A DNA stretch of 64,000 nucleotides from Bacillota bacterium (GTDB taxonomy: Bacteria; Bacillota; Clostridia; Lachnospirales; Lachnospiraceae). Location of the stretch: positions 26,692 through 90,691 of the forward strand of contig JAEWJZ010000011.1 of NCBI GenBank assembly GCA_023386315.1, in the 5' to 3' direction. The notes beneath the pieces were generated by a model. That model had not been told where the DNA came from and did no database searches. It worked only from the letters and a program-made list of their open reading frames with translations. Within the stretch, counting starts at the first letter, position 1, and every line of letters starts with the position of its first letter. The translations under genes and the position numbers were made by a program. Below, piece after piece: positions 38,295-48,426 of the stretch.

Positions 38295-39125
38295 GTGACT
38301 AATAAAAATATTGATAACAAATATGCTGATTATGCGGCAAAACTAAAAATAGATTGTAAAAACTGCAGTGGTTTATGTTGTGTTTCTCTATACTGTGCAA
38401 AAATAGATGGTTTCCCTTCCAATAAAAACGCGGGTACGCCATGTGTCTATCTTGATTCTGATTATAGCTGTAAAATACACGCAAAACTCTCTGAAAAGAA
38501 GTACAAAGGTTGTCTGGCCTATGACTGTTTCGGTGCAGGACAAAGAACCACTCAACTCTGTTTATCAAAAGGTTCCTGGAAAACAGGCTCAAAACAGGCA
38601 GACATGATTTTTGAAATGTTTATGACTGTATTTCAACTTCATCAGATGCTGTGGTATCTGGTTGAAGCATATTATTTAACAGCAGATAAACTTTTAAAAT
38701 CAGCTATTGATGAGCTTATAATTGAGAATGACCAGATGATAGAAAAGCTTCCAGATTATAGTTCAAAGATTGACCTTTCAGAATACAGATTAAAGGTAAA
38801 CACAGTTTTAAAACGAATAAGCAGCACAATTTCACAAGGTACATCATCAAATAACCATTCTGGAATGACGTATCTGGGAAAAAACTTTAAAAAAGCAAAT
38901 CTGGATGGAAAAGACTTCAGCATGTCACTGATGATTGCAGCAAATTTTACAGGGTGCAGTTTGAAGAAAACGAATTTTTTGGGTGCAGATATCAGGGATG
39001 CAAACTTAAAAGATACGAATTTAAGCGAGAGTATTTTTTTAACACAAATGCAGATTAATTCTGCTAATGGAAATAAAAACACAAAACTTCCTGGCAGTTT
39101 ATGCCGTCCGGAATCCTGGATATAA
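38295..39125 (+). CDS. Pentapeptide-repeat protein with N-terminal Cys cluster
   Basis: Protein of 276 residues. The first ~95 residues hold eight or more cysteines (CKNCSGLCC, YCAK, CVYL, CKIH, CLAYDCF), which resembles a YkgJ-like metal or Fe-S binding module. A helical middle follows. The C-terminal 80 residues are a pentapeptide-repeat solenoid (FKKANLDGKDFS, NFTGCSLKKTNFLGADIRDANLKDTNLSES). The start is GTG 38295 with AAGGCGG upstream; no closer ATG exists. The function is unknown. The repeat number is small compared with gyrase-protecting Qnr proteins. Confidence 0.8.
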   Translation: MTNKNIDNKYADYAAKLKIDCKNCSGLCCVSLYCAKIDGFPSNKNAGTPCVYLDSDYSCKIHAKLSEKKYKGCLAYDCFGAGQRTTQLCLSKGSWKTGSKQADMIFEMFMTVFQLHQMLWYLVEAYYLTADKLLKSAIDELIIENDQMIEKLPDYSSKIDLSEYRLKVNTVLKRISSTISQGTSSNNHSGMTYLGKNFKKANLDGKDFSMSLMIAANFTGCSLKKTNFLGADIRDANLKDTNLSESIFLTQMQINSANGNKNTKLPGSLCRPESWI

Positions 39126-39154
39126 CAATATTAGAATAATAATTTTTAAGAAAA

Positions 39155-39199
39155 AAAAAATACAGGAGAAAGTTCATTATCACGTCCCCTGTATTTTTT
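39155..39199. terminator. Bidirectional intrinsic terminator
   Basis: AAAAAATACAGG (39155-39166) pairs with CCTGTATTTTTT (39188-39199). T runs exist on both strands. It separates the convergent pentapeptide-repeat gene and the DUF4038 hydrolase gene. Confidence 0.88.
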
Positions 39200-39206
39200 A
39201 TATCTC

Positions 39207-40484
39207 TTAATGTCCTTCAAGTACTATAAGTCCATCGCCTTTAAAGTTATGCATGGGCACAGATGTTTTTCCCGCCTCTGTAGCCAGCCTGATTCTTGCC
39301 GTTCTTCCCGTGATGAGATCCACTGCTTTACCGGAATACCCCTTAAGTTCCTTATCGATCACGATCTTTGTTGTATAAGGAACATAGATAAGGTACCGCT
39401 CATCACCAGTCACAGCCATCCGAATCTGTTCTGATTTTCCAAGTAAAAGCTCCTGTGCGGGTATCAGTTCTACGATACGATTGGTTTCCAGAAAGTTTGC
39501 AATAAACCCGTAATCCCAGGCTCCGGGAAAATGAATTGCCTCCCAGGCAGGAAACGCTTCATCAAACCCCTCACCTAACACCGGATTTGCCCTCTTTCCT
39601 GTTTTTTTCCAGTTCCAGATTCCATGGGCTCCATACGTGACGCCAGCACATGCACCGGACAGAATTCCGCTCCACGCTGCCTTTCGTATGTCATACGGCT
39701 GAAAACGACCGTACATCTTCCGGCTGTATCCCATCTGCTCATAGCAGGGTTCTGCGTTCACAACCGGCTTTACCGGATAATCCCTGTAAAATTTTTCTGC
39801 AAGCAGGTATGCCATATCCTGTCCATCTGCAAAATGCCCGGACTGATACATATAAAAGTCCAGCCGATCTAAAAACTGCTCCGGTATATAATCATATCCT
39901 CTCTTAATATGCATTGTTTTTAATGACTGGGGCGATTTCTCACATACGGTCTTCAACGCTGTTTCGTAATAGGAGACTGCTTCATCCGTATCAAAGTCCG
40001 TATCACCGCTGATCACATAAATAGGTTCAAACTCATCAAATACTTCCACTGCTTTTTCTGCATAAGTACTGACAAACTCCTCCGGCATCACGTTAAAATC
40101 TACCAGTCTGCTCCCCCAGGTTCCCGGAACATAATTAAGCCACAATATCACCAGTGCCAGCTGAAATCCCTTATCAACAGCCATACGGCACATCTGCCTT
40201 GCTCTGGAATAATACGCTTCATCCCACTTCGTAAAATCAAATTTCTGTCCATCCTCTGTATAAAACGGATATATCCCTACATCGGACATACATCTGTCCC
40301 ATTGCGGCAGAGTATTAATCTGGAGTACATTAAAGCCCTGTGCCCAGCGTCTTTCCAGATAATTTTCCCATTCCTCCAGTGTGATTGAAGTAAATGCACT
40401 CCATACCGTATCTGCCAGATAAAAGAAATCCCGGCCATCCAGTGTAAAATTCCTCTTGTTCTCATGTATCTTAAGTCTGCTCAT
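39207..40484 (-). CDS. DUF4038 (apiosidase-like) glycoside hydrolase, cytoplasmic
   Basis: TIM-barrel glycosidase-like protein of 425 residues with the DUF4038 start (RDFFYLADTVWSAFTSITLEEWENYLERR). The barrel continues with VLQINTLPQWDRC, DFTKWDEAYYSRARQMC and VISGDTDFDTDE; candidate acid residues include Asp in GDTDFD and Glu in VNAEPCYEQMG. A short C-terminal beta domain ends in NFKGDGLIVLEG. Family members include beta-apiosidases (GH140-like) acting on pectin RG-II. There is no signal peptide, so it acts inside the cell on an imported glycoside. It follows the PTS gene by 21 nt and shares its operator. Confidence 0.82.
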   Translation of the reverse strand: MSRLKIHENKRNFTLDGRDFFYLADTVWSAFTSITLEEWENYLERRWAQGFNVLQINTLPQWDRCMSDVGIYPFYTEDGQKFDFTKWDEAYYSRARQMCRMAVDKGFQLALVILWLNYVPGTWGSRLVDFNVMPEEFVSTYAEKAVEVFDEFEPIYVISGDTDFDTDEAVSYYETALKTVCEKSPQSLKTMHIKRGYDYIPEQFLDRLDFYMYQSGHFADGQDMAYLLAEKFYRDYPVKPVVNAEPCYEQMGYSRKMYGRFQPYDIRKAAWSGILSGACAGVTYGAHGIWNWKKTGKRANPVLGEGFDEAFPAWEAIHFPGAWDYGFIANFLETNRIVELIPAQELLLGKSEQIRMAVTGDERYLIYVPYTTKIVIDKELKGYSGKAVDLITGRTARIRLATEAGKTSVPMHNFKGDGLIVLEGH

Positions 40485-40505
40485 GGAAAACCTCCAAATC
40501 TTTTG

Positions 40506-42401
<1,896 letters not shown>

Positions 42402-42402
42402 T

Positions 42403-42452
42403 CATAAAACGTTTTGTGATTTCATACTAACACCCGTTTTTTTCTCAATCAA
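42403..42452 (-). promoter_or_regulatory. PTS-hydrolase promoter with CG-centred LacI-type operator
   Basis: On the minus strand, TTGATT (42452-42447), 17-nt spacer, TAGTAT (42429-42424). Just downstream, CATAAAACGTTTTGTG (42403-42418) is a near-perfect palindrome centred on CG, typical of LacI/GalR operators and also cre-like. Bound repressor would block the transcript start. Confidence 0.72.
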
Positions 42453-42560
42453 TCCCCCTCGGACATTTCTCAATATCAATCAAAATACCATAGTATTACC
42501 CCATGTTTTTCCACTTTTTTTGTATAATTATGATAGGTTTTTAAATTTTCTTTAAATATA

Positions 42561-43607
42561 TCATTTATAAATATATTTGTTTTTATCAAATACACTCTCT
42601 CCCTCCAGCAGTCTGGTCTTGTAATAAACCCGGACCATTTCCCCTTCTTCATTCTCTATATGACGAATTAAATGACTCATGGCAGCTTTATGCCTCATCG
42701 TATGGGTACCCTTTATTAATGTAAGATTAATACCGGGTATACTAAGATTGGGAAGTGCATCAAACCCGATTAAGGATATTTCTTTCGGCACCCGGATATT
42801 TCTCTCTAAAAGGGCCTTGCTTACCCCCAGAGATATGACAGAGCTTTCAAGAACAAAAGCAGTTGTTTTCCTGATCCCTCCGTCTAAATACCGGTTCATT
42901 GCTTCATACACTTCATCAATCTGGTTGCCTAAGCGGATAATGCGGCTGTTCCCATCCCCGCAGTGCCGTTTCTCCATTTCTTCCACAAATGCCTCTCTCC
43001 TCTCTGTAAAATTAAAGATGTCAACTTTCTCCGCAAGATAGGATATATAGCTGTGTCCTTTATCAACCAGATAATCAACTGCTCTGCAGATTCCCTCTTT
43101 ATTATCAATAAGAAAACTGTCCATACCCTGTTCATAAAACAGATTATCCCCTACCACCACAGGAATTTTAAGCTGGCCAAAGGGATAAATATCACTGTAA
43201 TTCATTTCCGCTGCCATCATATAAATCCCCTTTACATCACTTCGCCTGCATTTATCCAGTAATTTCTCCAGATTTCCTGCTTTCTCATAAAATTCCTGGT
43301 AGTCAAACCGGTATCCTGCTTTATTACAAATGTATTCAAAATCATCAAAAAGCAGAGGGTCCCGCCTGTTTTCCCTCTGCTTTAAAATAATTCCATGCTT
43401 AATATAGTTAAGCATCAGTACAGTCCCTTTATTTTCGTTGTACTCTGCCCTTAACCTGCTGTTATTTTTCTCTTCTTCCATCAGGATATAATTCTGAACC
43501 CTTTTTCTTGTTGCCGGTTTAACCCCCGGCTTATTATTTAAAACAAGGGAAACGGTCGCCGGAGAAATTCCAAGCGCCGCTGCAATATCCTTTGCTTTCA
43601 GCCGCAT
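42561..43607 (-). CDS. LacI-family transcriptional regulator (operon-internal)
   Basis: Sugar-responsive repressor of about 348 residues. The HTH is MRLKAKDIAAALGISPATVSLVLNNKPGVK, followed by the hinge and a periplasmic-binding-protein-like sensor (FLIDNKEGICRAVDYLVDKGHSYISYLAE; ISLIGFDALPNLSIPGINLT). I place the start at ATG 43607; the open frame extends 54 codons upstream into the kinase gene. It lies 16 nt after the FGGY kinase stop, so it is in the same transcript. The CG-centred palindrome at 42403-42418 is its likely target. Confidence 0.9.
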   Translation of the reverse strand: MRLKAKDIAAALGISPATVSLVLNNKPGVKPATRKRVQNYILMEEEKNNSRLRAEYNENKGTVLMLNYIKHGIILKQRENRRDPLLFDDFEYICNKAGYRFDYQEFYEKAGNLEKLLDKCRRSDVKGIYMMAAEMNYSDIYPFGQLKIPVVVGDNLFYEQGMDSFLIDNKEGICRAVDYLVDKGHSYISYLAEKVDIFNFTERREAFVEEMEKRHCGDGNSRIIRLGNQIDEVYEAMNRYLDGGIRKTTAFVLESSVISLGVSKALLERNIRVPKEISLIGFDALPNLSIPGINLTLIKGTHTMRHKAAMSHLIRHIENEEGEMVRVYYKTRLLEGESVFDKNKYIYK

Positions 43608-43623
43608 TGCCGTGTCCTCTCTT

Positions 43624-45096
43624 TCATGATGTTTCATAGCCACGGGCATTTTTGCAGACCAGATCAATCCCCTCCCTCCATCGGTTTTTTCTCTCGTTTC
43701 TGCTTTCCCTGTCCATATGGCTGTCATAAATATCATAATCAATATTCGTAAATATTTTATCCCTGTCATAAATTCCAGATGTGATTCCTGCCATATAAGC
43801 GGCCCCGATTGCAGAAAGCTCCTCCTGTCTGGATACCCGCATTCTGATATCCGATATGTCAGACTGAAACTGCATCAAATAACGGTTTTTAGCAGGCCCG
43901 CCATCTGCACAAAGTTCTTTTAATACTTTTTTACTGTCCTTTTCCATGGCAGTCAGTACATCCGATACCTGAAAGGCAATGCTTTCAACAGCTGCTTTTA
44001 CAAGCTCTGCCTTGCCCGTAGTACGGCTCATACCCAGAATCATGGCTCTGGCATTTTCCCTCCAGTAAGGTGCGGAAAGTCCCGTAAATGCAGGAATGAA
44101 TACTGCAGTATCCTTTCGGTTTGCTTTATGAACAAGATCCTGTACCTCCTCGTCCGAAGAAATGAGACCCATCTCATTTTTCAGCCAGGAAATGACTGCT
44201 CCCGCATAATTAATATTCCCCTCTAAAACATATTCTACACGGCCGTTCATTCCCCATGCAAGAGAGGTTGCAAGACCTGCACTGCTTTTTATAAATGTAT
44301 CCCCTGCGTTCATCATAATGGAAGATCCCGTACCATAGGTTGCCTTTGCCTGTCCCGGCAGATGGCATCCCTGACCAAATAAAGCAGCGTGGGAATCTCC
44401 CATTACCCCATATACAGGAACCGGAAGATCGAAGTATCCCTCAAAATCAGTATATCCAAAGCATGCATTGCTGTCACAGACTTTGGGGAGTGACTCTATG
44501 GGCACCCCAAACATCCGGCACAGTTCCTCATCCCATTCTAACGTATGGAGGTTAAATAACTGGGTTCTTGAAGCATTGGAATAATCCGTTAAAAAGCTGC
44601 TTCCCTTTGTAAGTCTGTACACCAGATAGCTGTCCATTGTTCCCAGACAATACGGTTCCTTTAAAGGAACATTTTCTAAAAGCCACGCCATTTTCGCTGC
44701 CGGGAAATAAGGGGAAAGGGGAAGGCCCGTCTTCTCATAAATGACGGGACTAAAGTCCTTAAAACGGTCAGAGATCCGGGCTGCCCGGCTGCACTGCCAT
44801 ACAACAGAAGGGGCAAGGGGGTCCCCGTTCCGGTTCCACACAGCAGTTGATTCTCTCTGGTTACTGATACCTGCCGCTTCCACATTCTCTCTTCCTATGT
44901 CAGAACGATCCAGCACTTCCCTTACAGCTAAAATCATATTTTCATAAATTTCTTTCAGATCATGGGATACCCAGCCTTTTTCATTGACAATCTGCCTGTG
45001 CTTCCGGTCTGCCCTTTTGCACAGTCTTCCAGTCTGATCAAAAAGAACGGCTTTTGTTCCCTGTGTACTCTGATCTATCGCAATCACATATTTCAT
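43624..45096 (-). CDS. FGGY-family carbohydrate kinase
   Basis: Sugar kinase of 490 residues with both FGGY domains. Visible are the ATP/phosphate loop IAIDQSTQGTKAVLFD, the GISNQRESTAVW strand of the glycerol kinase-like group, the substrate loop MDSYLVYRLTKG, and the C-terminal ADGGPAKNRYLMQFQSDI. Gene context (isomerase, split transketolase) argues for a ketose such as apulose or a pentulose rather than glycerol. Its ATG overlaps the transketolase stop by 4 nt (ATGA). Residue conservation at the substrate site cannot be judged by eye. Confidence 0.88.
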   Translation of the reverse strand: MKYVIAIDQSTQGTKAVLFDQTGRLCKRADRKHRQIVNEKGWVSHDLKEIYENMILAVREVLDRSDIGRENVEAAGISNQRESTAVWNRNGDPLAPSVVWQCSRAARISDRFKDFSPVIYEKTGLPLSPYFPAAKMAWLLENVPLKEPYCLGTMDSYLVYRLTKGSSFLTDYSNASRTQLFNLHTLEWDEELCRMFGVPIESLPKVCDSNACFGYTDFEGYFDLPVPVYGVMGDSHAALFGQGCHLPGQAKATYGTGSSIMMNAGDTFIKSSAGLATSLAWGMNGRVEYVLEGNINYAGAVISWLKNEMGLISSDEEVQDLVHKANRKDTAVFIPAFTGLSAPYWRENARAMILGMSRTTGKAELVKAAVESIAFQVSDVLTAMEKDSKKVLKELCADGGPAKNRYLMQFQSDISDIRMRVSRQEELSAIGAAYMAGITSGIYDRDKIFTNIDYDIYDSHMDRESRNERKNRWREGIDLVCKNARGYETS

Positions 45097-46037
45097 TTTA
45101 CCAGCCCCTGACCTAATCCGTCTAATACAGTCTTTTTAATCCCCTCATCATCCAAACCATAATATTTAAATATTTCATGATTCGTGCCTGCAATGAGATG
45201 ACCGTCAGGGAGAGCCAGGTTTATTACCTTTTTCGGACAGTTGGCAGATACAATCTGAGCCACCATGCTCCCAAGACCGCCGTACGGGGAATGCTCTTCT
45301 GCTGTCACGATCAGATCCGCTTTCTCTGCTGCATCCACAACGGCTTTTTCATCCATCGGCTTTATACAGTACATATCTATCAGGCCGATACGATACCCCT
45401 CTTTTTCCAGCTGCTTCGCTGCTTTCACTGCATAAGGAAGCAGTTCTCCGCAGGTTATGATAACTGCATCCGTTCCCTCTTTCATCACATTGGCTCGATC
45501 CAGTTTAAAATCCATATCTTCTTCATATACATCCTCCGTTGCAGAACGGCTTACCCTTACGTAAGCAGGCTTTTCATCCTCAAGAATTGCCTCTATCAGC
45601 TTTCTGGTCTGAAAACGGTCACATGGGAAATAAACCCGCATATCCGGCAGACTGGCCATGGCAGCAATATCCTGGCAGGAATGATGAGTCATGCCCAGTG
45701 CTCCATAACTGACACCTCCGCTGATTCCAATTAACGTAACATTGGTCTTTGAATAAGCCACATCTACCTTTACCTGTTCGTAGCTTCTGGTGGATAAAAA
45801 GCTTGCCGGGGACGCTGCAAAAACCTTTTTTTTGCAGGATGCCAGACCTGCTGATACAGATACCAGATTCTGCTCCGCAATTCCGACTTCAACAAACTGG
45901 TTCGGATACTGCTCCGCAAACGGTGCAAGGGATGCAGAACCTCTGGAATCCGAACATACCACCACAATATCCTTATCTTCCTTTGCAGCCTCTGTCAGTG
46001 TATCACAAATTACCTGTCTGTTCGTTATCTGATTCAT
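45093..46037 (-). CDS. Transketolase C-terminal subunit (pyrimidine-binding and C domains)
   Basis: Protein of about 314 residues equal to the second half of a transketolase. It has the catalytic Glu region FVEVGIAEQNLVSVSAGLA, which activates thiamine diphosphate, the His of LGMTHHSCQDIAAMASLP, and a C-terminal domain (ADLIVTAEEHSPYGGLGSMV). It works with the N-terminal subunit encoded just upstream. ATG 46037 gives a 4-nt ATGA overlap with that gene; the open frame extends upstream but inside the partner gene. A two-subunit form is known for catabolic transketolases including apulose-4-phosphate transketolase. Confidence 0.9.
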   Translation of the reverse strand: MNQITNRQVICDTLTEAAKEDKDIVVVCSDSRGSASLAPFAEQYPNQFVEVGIAEQNLVSVSAGLASCKKKVFAASPASFLSTRSYEQVKVDVAYSKTNVTLIGISGGVSYGALGMTHHSCQDIAAMASLPDMRVYFPCDRFQTRKLIEAILEDEKPAYVRVSRSATEDVYEEDMDFKLDRANVMKEGTDAVIITCGELLPYAVKAAKQLEKEGYRIGLIDMYCIKPMDEKAVVDAAEKADLIVTAEEHSPYGGLGSMVAQIVSANCPKKVINLALPDGHLIAGTNHEIFKYYGLDDEGIKKTVLDGLGQGLVK

Positions 46038-46852
46038 GCCAGCACCCCCTCCAATTCTTTCACAGCTTTTTGGTATTGCTCCTCTGTCATGACACCATGA
46101 TGCCATTTCTTCTGGTTTTCCATAAATGACACCCCTTTCCCTTTTGTGGTATGGGCAAGAATTACAGAAGGACATCCCTTTTTTCTTTCTGCTTCCCTGA
46201 AGGCAGCAAGAAGCTGTAAGCAGTCATTACCGTTTTCCACCTCTATGACATTCCATCCAAATGCTCTGAACTTTTCACCCAGATCATTGCTTTTCATGGT
46301 TTCCTCTGTTGTTCCGCTGATCTGCAGGCCATTTAAATCAACCGTTGCACACAGCTGGTCCAGTCCATAATGTCCCGCTGCCATCATAGCTTCATAATTA
46401 GATCCTTCGGCCATTTCACCGTCTCCCAGCACAACAAAGGTTCTGTATGACCGGCCATCCATTCTGGCAGCCAGTGCCATTCCCACTCCCAGAGAAAGTC
46501 CGTGACCCAATGATCCCGAATTTATCTCTATTCCAGGTACATCCATTGTGGGGTGGCCAATAAATTCAGAACCAAATCTGCTGAATGTATCTATGGCTTT
46601 CTGCTTGTCAAAAAATCCCCGGTCCCCCAGAGTTATGTATAGTGCATCTGTACAATGTCCCTTACTAAGCAAAAACCGGTCTCTGTCATCATTCTTCCAG
46701 TTTTGGGGACTGACATTCATTACTTCAAAATAGAGCACAGTTAAAATATCAATCACACTTAAATCTCCGCCAATATGACCAGCTTTTGACCGATATACTT
46801 CCTCAATTACATCTCTTCGAAGTTCATAAGCTTTCCTGGTGAGTCTGTCCAT
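46034..46852 (-). CDS. Transketolase N-terminal subunit (TPP-binding)
   Basis: Protein of 272 residues equal to the first half of a transketolase. Thiamine diphosphate motif GDG...N appears as VLGDGEMAEGSNYEAMMAAG ending with DLNGLQ. Substrate-phosphate and cofactor His residues are in AGHIGGDLS and KGHCTDALYI, with GSLGHGLSLGVGMA between. It forms the active site with the C-terminal subunit. It lies 16 nt after the isomerase gene. Confidence 0.9.
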   Translation of the reverse strand: MDRLTRKAYELRRDVIEEVYRSKAGHIGGDLSVIDILTVLYFEVMNVSPQNWKNDDRDRFLLSKGHCTDALYITLGDRGFFDKQKAIDTFSRFGSEFIGHPTMDVPGIEINSGSLGHGLSLGVGMALAARMDGRSYRTFVVLGDGEMAEGSNYEAMMAAGHYGLDQLCATVDLNGLQISGTTEETMKSNDLGEKFRAFGWNVIEVENGNDCLQLLAAFREAERKKGCPSVILAHTTKGKGVSFMENQKKWHHGVMTEEQYQKAVKELEGVLA

Positions 46853-46868
46853 GTTTTACCGTCCTTTC

Positions 46869-48269
46869 CTATTCGCCCCGTATCCATGCTTTTACTTCTT
46901 CGTCATTGTTATCGTACAGATCGGGTGTAATACCAAGATATTTACATGCTTCATACAGCACCGGAACAACATTTTTATGAATTCCAACACAATGATGGAT
47001 ATAAGGTCCTTCCACGATTTTGGCTTCCAGCCTCTTTAGATTTTCAACCTCCACCCATACATAGGTTCCTTTGGTATAGGGACCCTCGATTCCTTTTGCA
47101 TTGCCAAGAAGCAGGCTGTAATCTCCATTATCCCCATCAAAACGACAGAGCGTCATCTCGCCCAGTTTTGCCTGAGCTTCCACGGCTCCCGGATGGCTGA
47201 AAGCAAGTGGATACCCGATAGACGGCTTACAGGCTGCGCAGGACAGGGGCCATGGACCACAGTGCTGCAGCAATTCTCCATTCTCATTATCAGGATGCCG
47301 CACAGTCCAGTCAGCGAAAAATGTCCTGGTTTCACCAAGCCCTGCCGCCTCACACATAATAGCTGTAATTGCACCATGAATATCAGTCTCACATACAACC
47401 GGAAGCCCCTCTTCGTTTAACAGACTGTTGGCTGCACAGGGCATAATTCCAATTTCATCCTGGAGTGCATTCCAGCACTGTAAAGCAATTGCGTTGCACC
47501 CGTAGCGTTCTGCCAGAGTTCTCATAGCTGCCTTCAGGGCTGCCACCGTCTTTAAATCTTCATCTTTTATGACCACATTAAAGTTTTTCTTACAATAATC
47601 CACTATCTCCTGAATCCTGCTTTCCTCCTCTTTTACCCGTTTCATTTCTCCGGTAAGCTCCGGCATGGGGATGGGTGCCAGCTGAATATTGTATTTCTCA
47701 AGCAGTTCGCCTTCATTGCACATTGTAGACCAGAAATCAAAAGGTCTTGGTCCGATCTGAAGAATGCGGGTATTTTTAAATGCCTTTACCACGCTGCATA
47801 CTGCCAGAAAATTGGTAACGCCTCTGTAAAAGGCTTCATCCTCCAGCCTGCAGTTACATAAATATGTAAAAGGAATCTTAAATCTCCGTAGAACCTTTCC
47901 GGTAGCAAATAACCCGCACTGACTATCCCGAAGGCGGATTCCATTTTCATCCGGTCTTTCATCTCTTGGTCCCCACAGCAGTACAGGTACGCTGCATTCT
48001 CTGCATAATCTGGCTACTTCATATTCTGTTCCAAAATTCCCGTGGGGGATAAACAGACCATCAATCTTTTCAGTCCTGAATTTCTCTGCTATCTTTATTC
48101 TGTCATCTTCCTTATGCAGCAATCCATCCTCTGAAATATCCGTGATATCAACAAAAGTAACTCCCATTTCCTCCAGTTTCTTTCTGGTTAAATCCGCATA
48201 CTTTACTGCGTCCGGCGCAGAGAATATGCTCCTTCTGGTGGGCGCGAATCCCAATACTATATTCGTCAT
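46869..48269 (-). CDS. L-fucose/L-arabinose isomerase-like sugar isomerase
   Basis: Protein of about 466 residues of the FucI/AraA-like family. The N-terminal domain opens with VLGFAPTRRSIFSAPDA; the middle holds IPHGNFGTEYEVARLC and RILQIGPRPFDFWSTMCNEGE. The candidate metal/catalytic acids are Glu and Asp of VCETDIHGAITAIM, as in fucose isomerase, with a late His (HCVGIHKNV). It should interconvert an aldose and ketose with Mn2+. AAGGAG lies 8 nt before ATG 48269; the ATG at 48275 is too close, and the frame extends to 48299. It heads the isomerase-transketolase-kinase-LacI operon. Confidence 0.85.
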   Translation of the reverse strand: MTNIVLGFAPTRRSIFSAPDAVKYADLTRKKLEEMGVTFVDITDISEDGLLHKEDDRIKIAEKFRTEKIDGLFIPHGNFGTEYEVARLCRECSVPVLLWGPRDERPDENGIRLRDSQCGLFATGKVLRRFKIPFTYLCNCRLEDEAFYRGVTNFLAVCSVVKAFKNTRILQIGPRPFDFWSTMCNEGELLEKYNIQLAPIPMPELTGEMKRVKEEESRIQEIVDYCKKNFNVVIKDEDLKTVAALKAAMRTLAERYGCNAIALQCWNALQDEIGIMPCAANSLLNEEGLPVVCETDIHGAITAIMCEAAGLGETRTFFADWTVRHPDNENGELLQHCGPWPLSCAACKPSIGYPLAFSHPGAVEAQAKLGEMTLCRFDGDNGDYSLLLGNAKGIEGPYTKGTYVWVEVENLKRLEAKIVEGPYIHHCVGIHKNVVPVLYEACKYLGITPDLYDNNDEEVKAWIRGE

Positions 48270-48316
48270 ACACATGTCTCCTTTTTTACTGTTACCCATA
48301 TTATTTACTGGAGGAA

Positions 48317-48385
48317 ACTTAATTACAATTAATAATTAAGTAAAATATAGTATTTTATTGACTTAATCTACTTAATCTGTTAAGT
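48317..48385. promoter_or_regulatory. Two 25-bp inverted repeats ACTTAAT-N11-(A/G)TTAAGT in the divergent region
   Basis: Copy 1 is at 48317-48341 and copy 2 at 48361-48385, with the same 11-nt spacer and centres 44 bp apart. An extra ACTTAAT half-site sits at 48370. A plus-strand promoter candidate, TTGACT (48358-48363) and TAAGTT (48381-48386), overlaps copy 2. The repeats probably are operators for the LacI protein encoded at 48427 and control both directions. Confidence 0.7.
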
Positions 48386-48426
48386 TGATAAAAAAGAGTT
48401 TATCTGTAAGAAAGGAACCCATCCTG

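Noticed and set aside
43608..43769. 54-codon N-terminal extension of the LacI regulator
   Set aside because: It overlaps the kinase 3' end in another frame; the HTH begins right at ATG 43607.
45177..45734. Plus-strand open frame of 185 codons
   Set aside because: Lies wholly opposite the transketolase C subunit, which has clear catalytic motifs.
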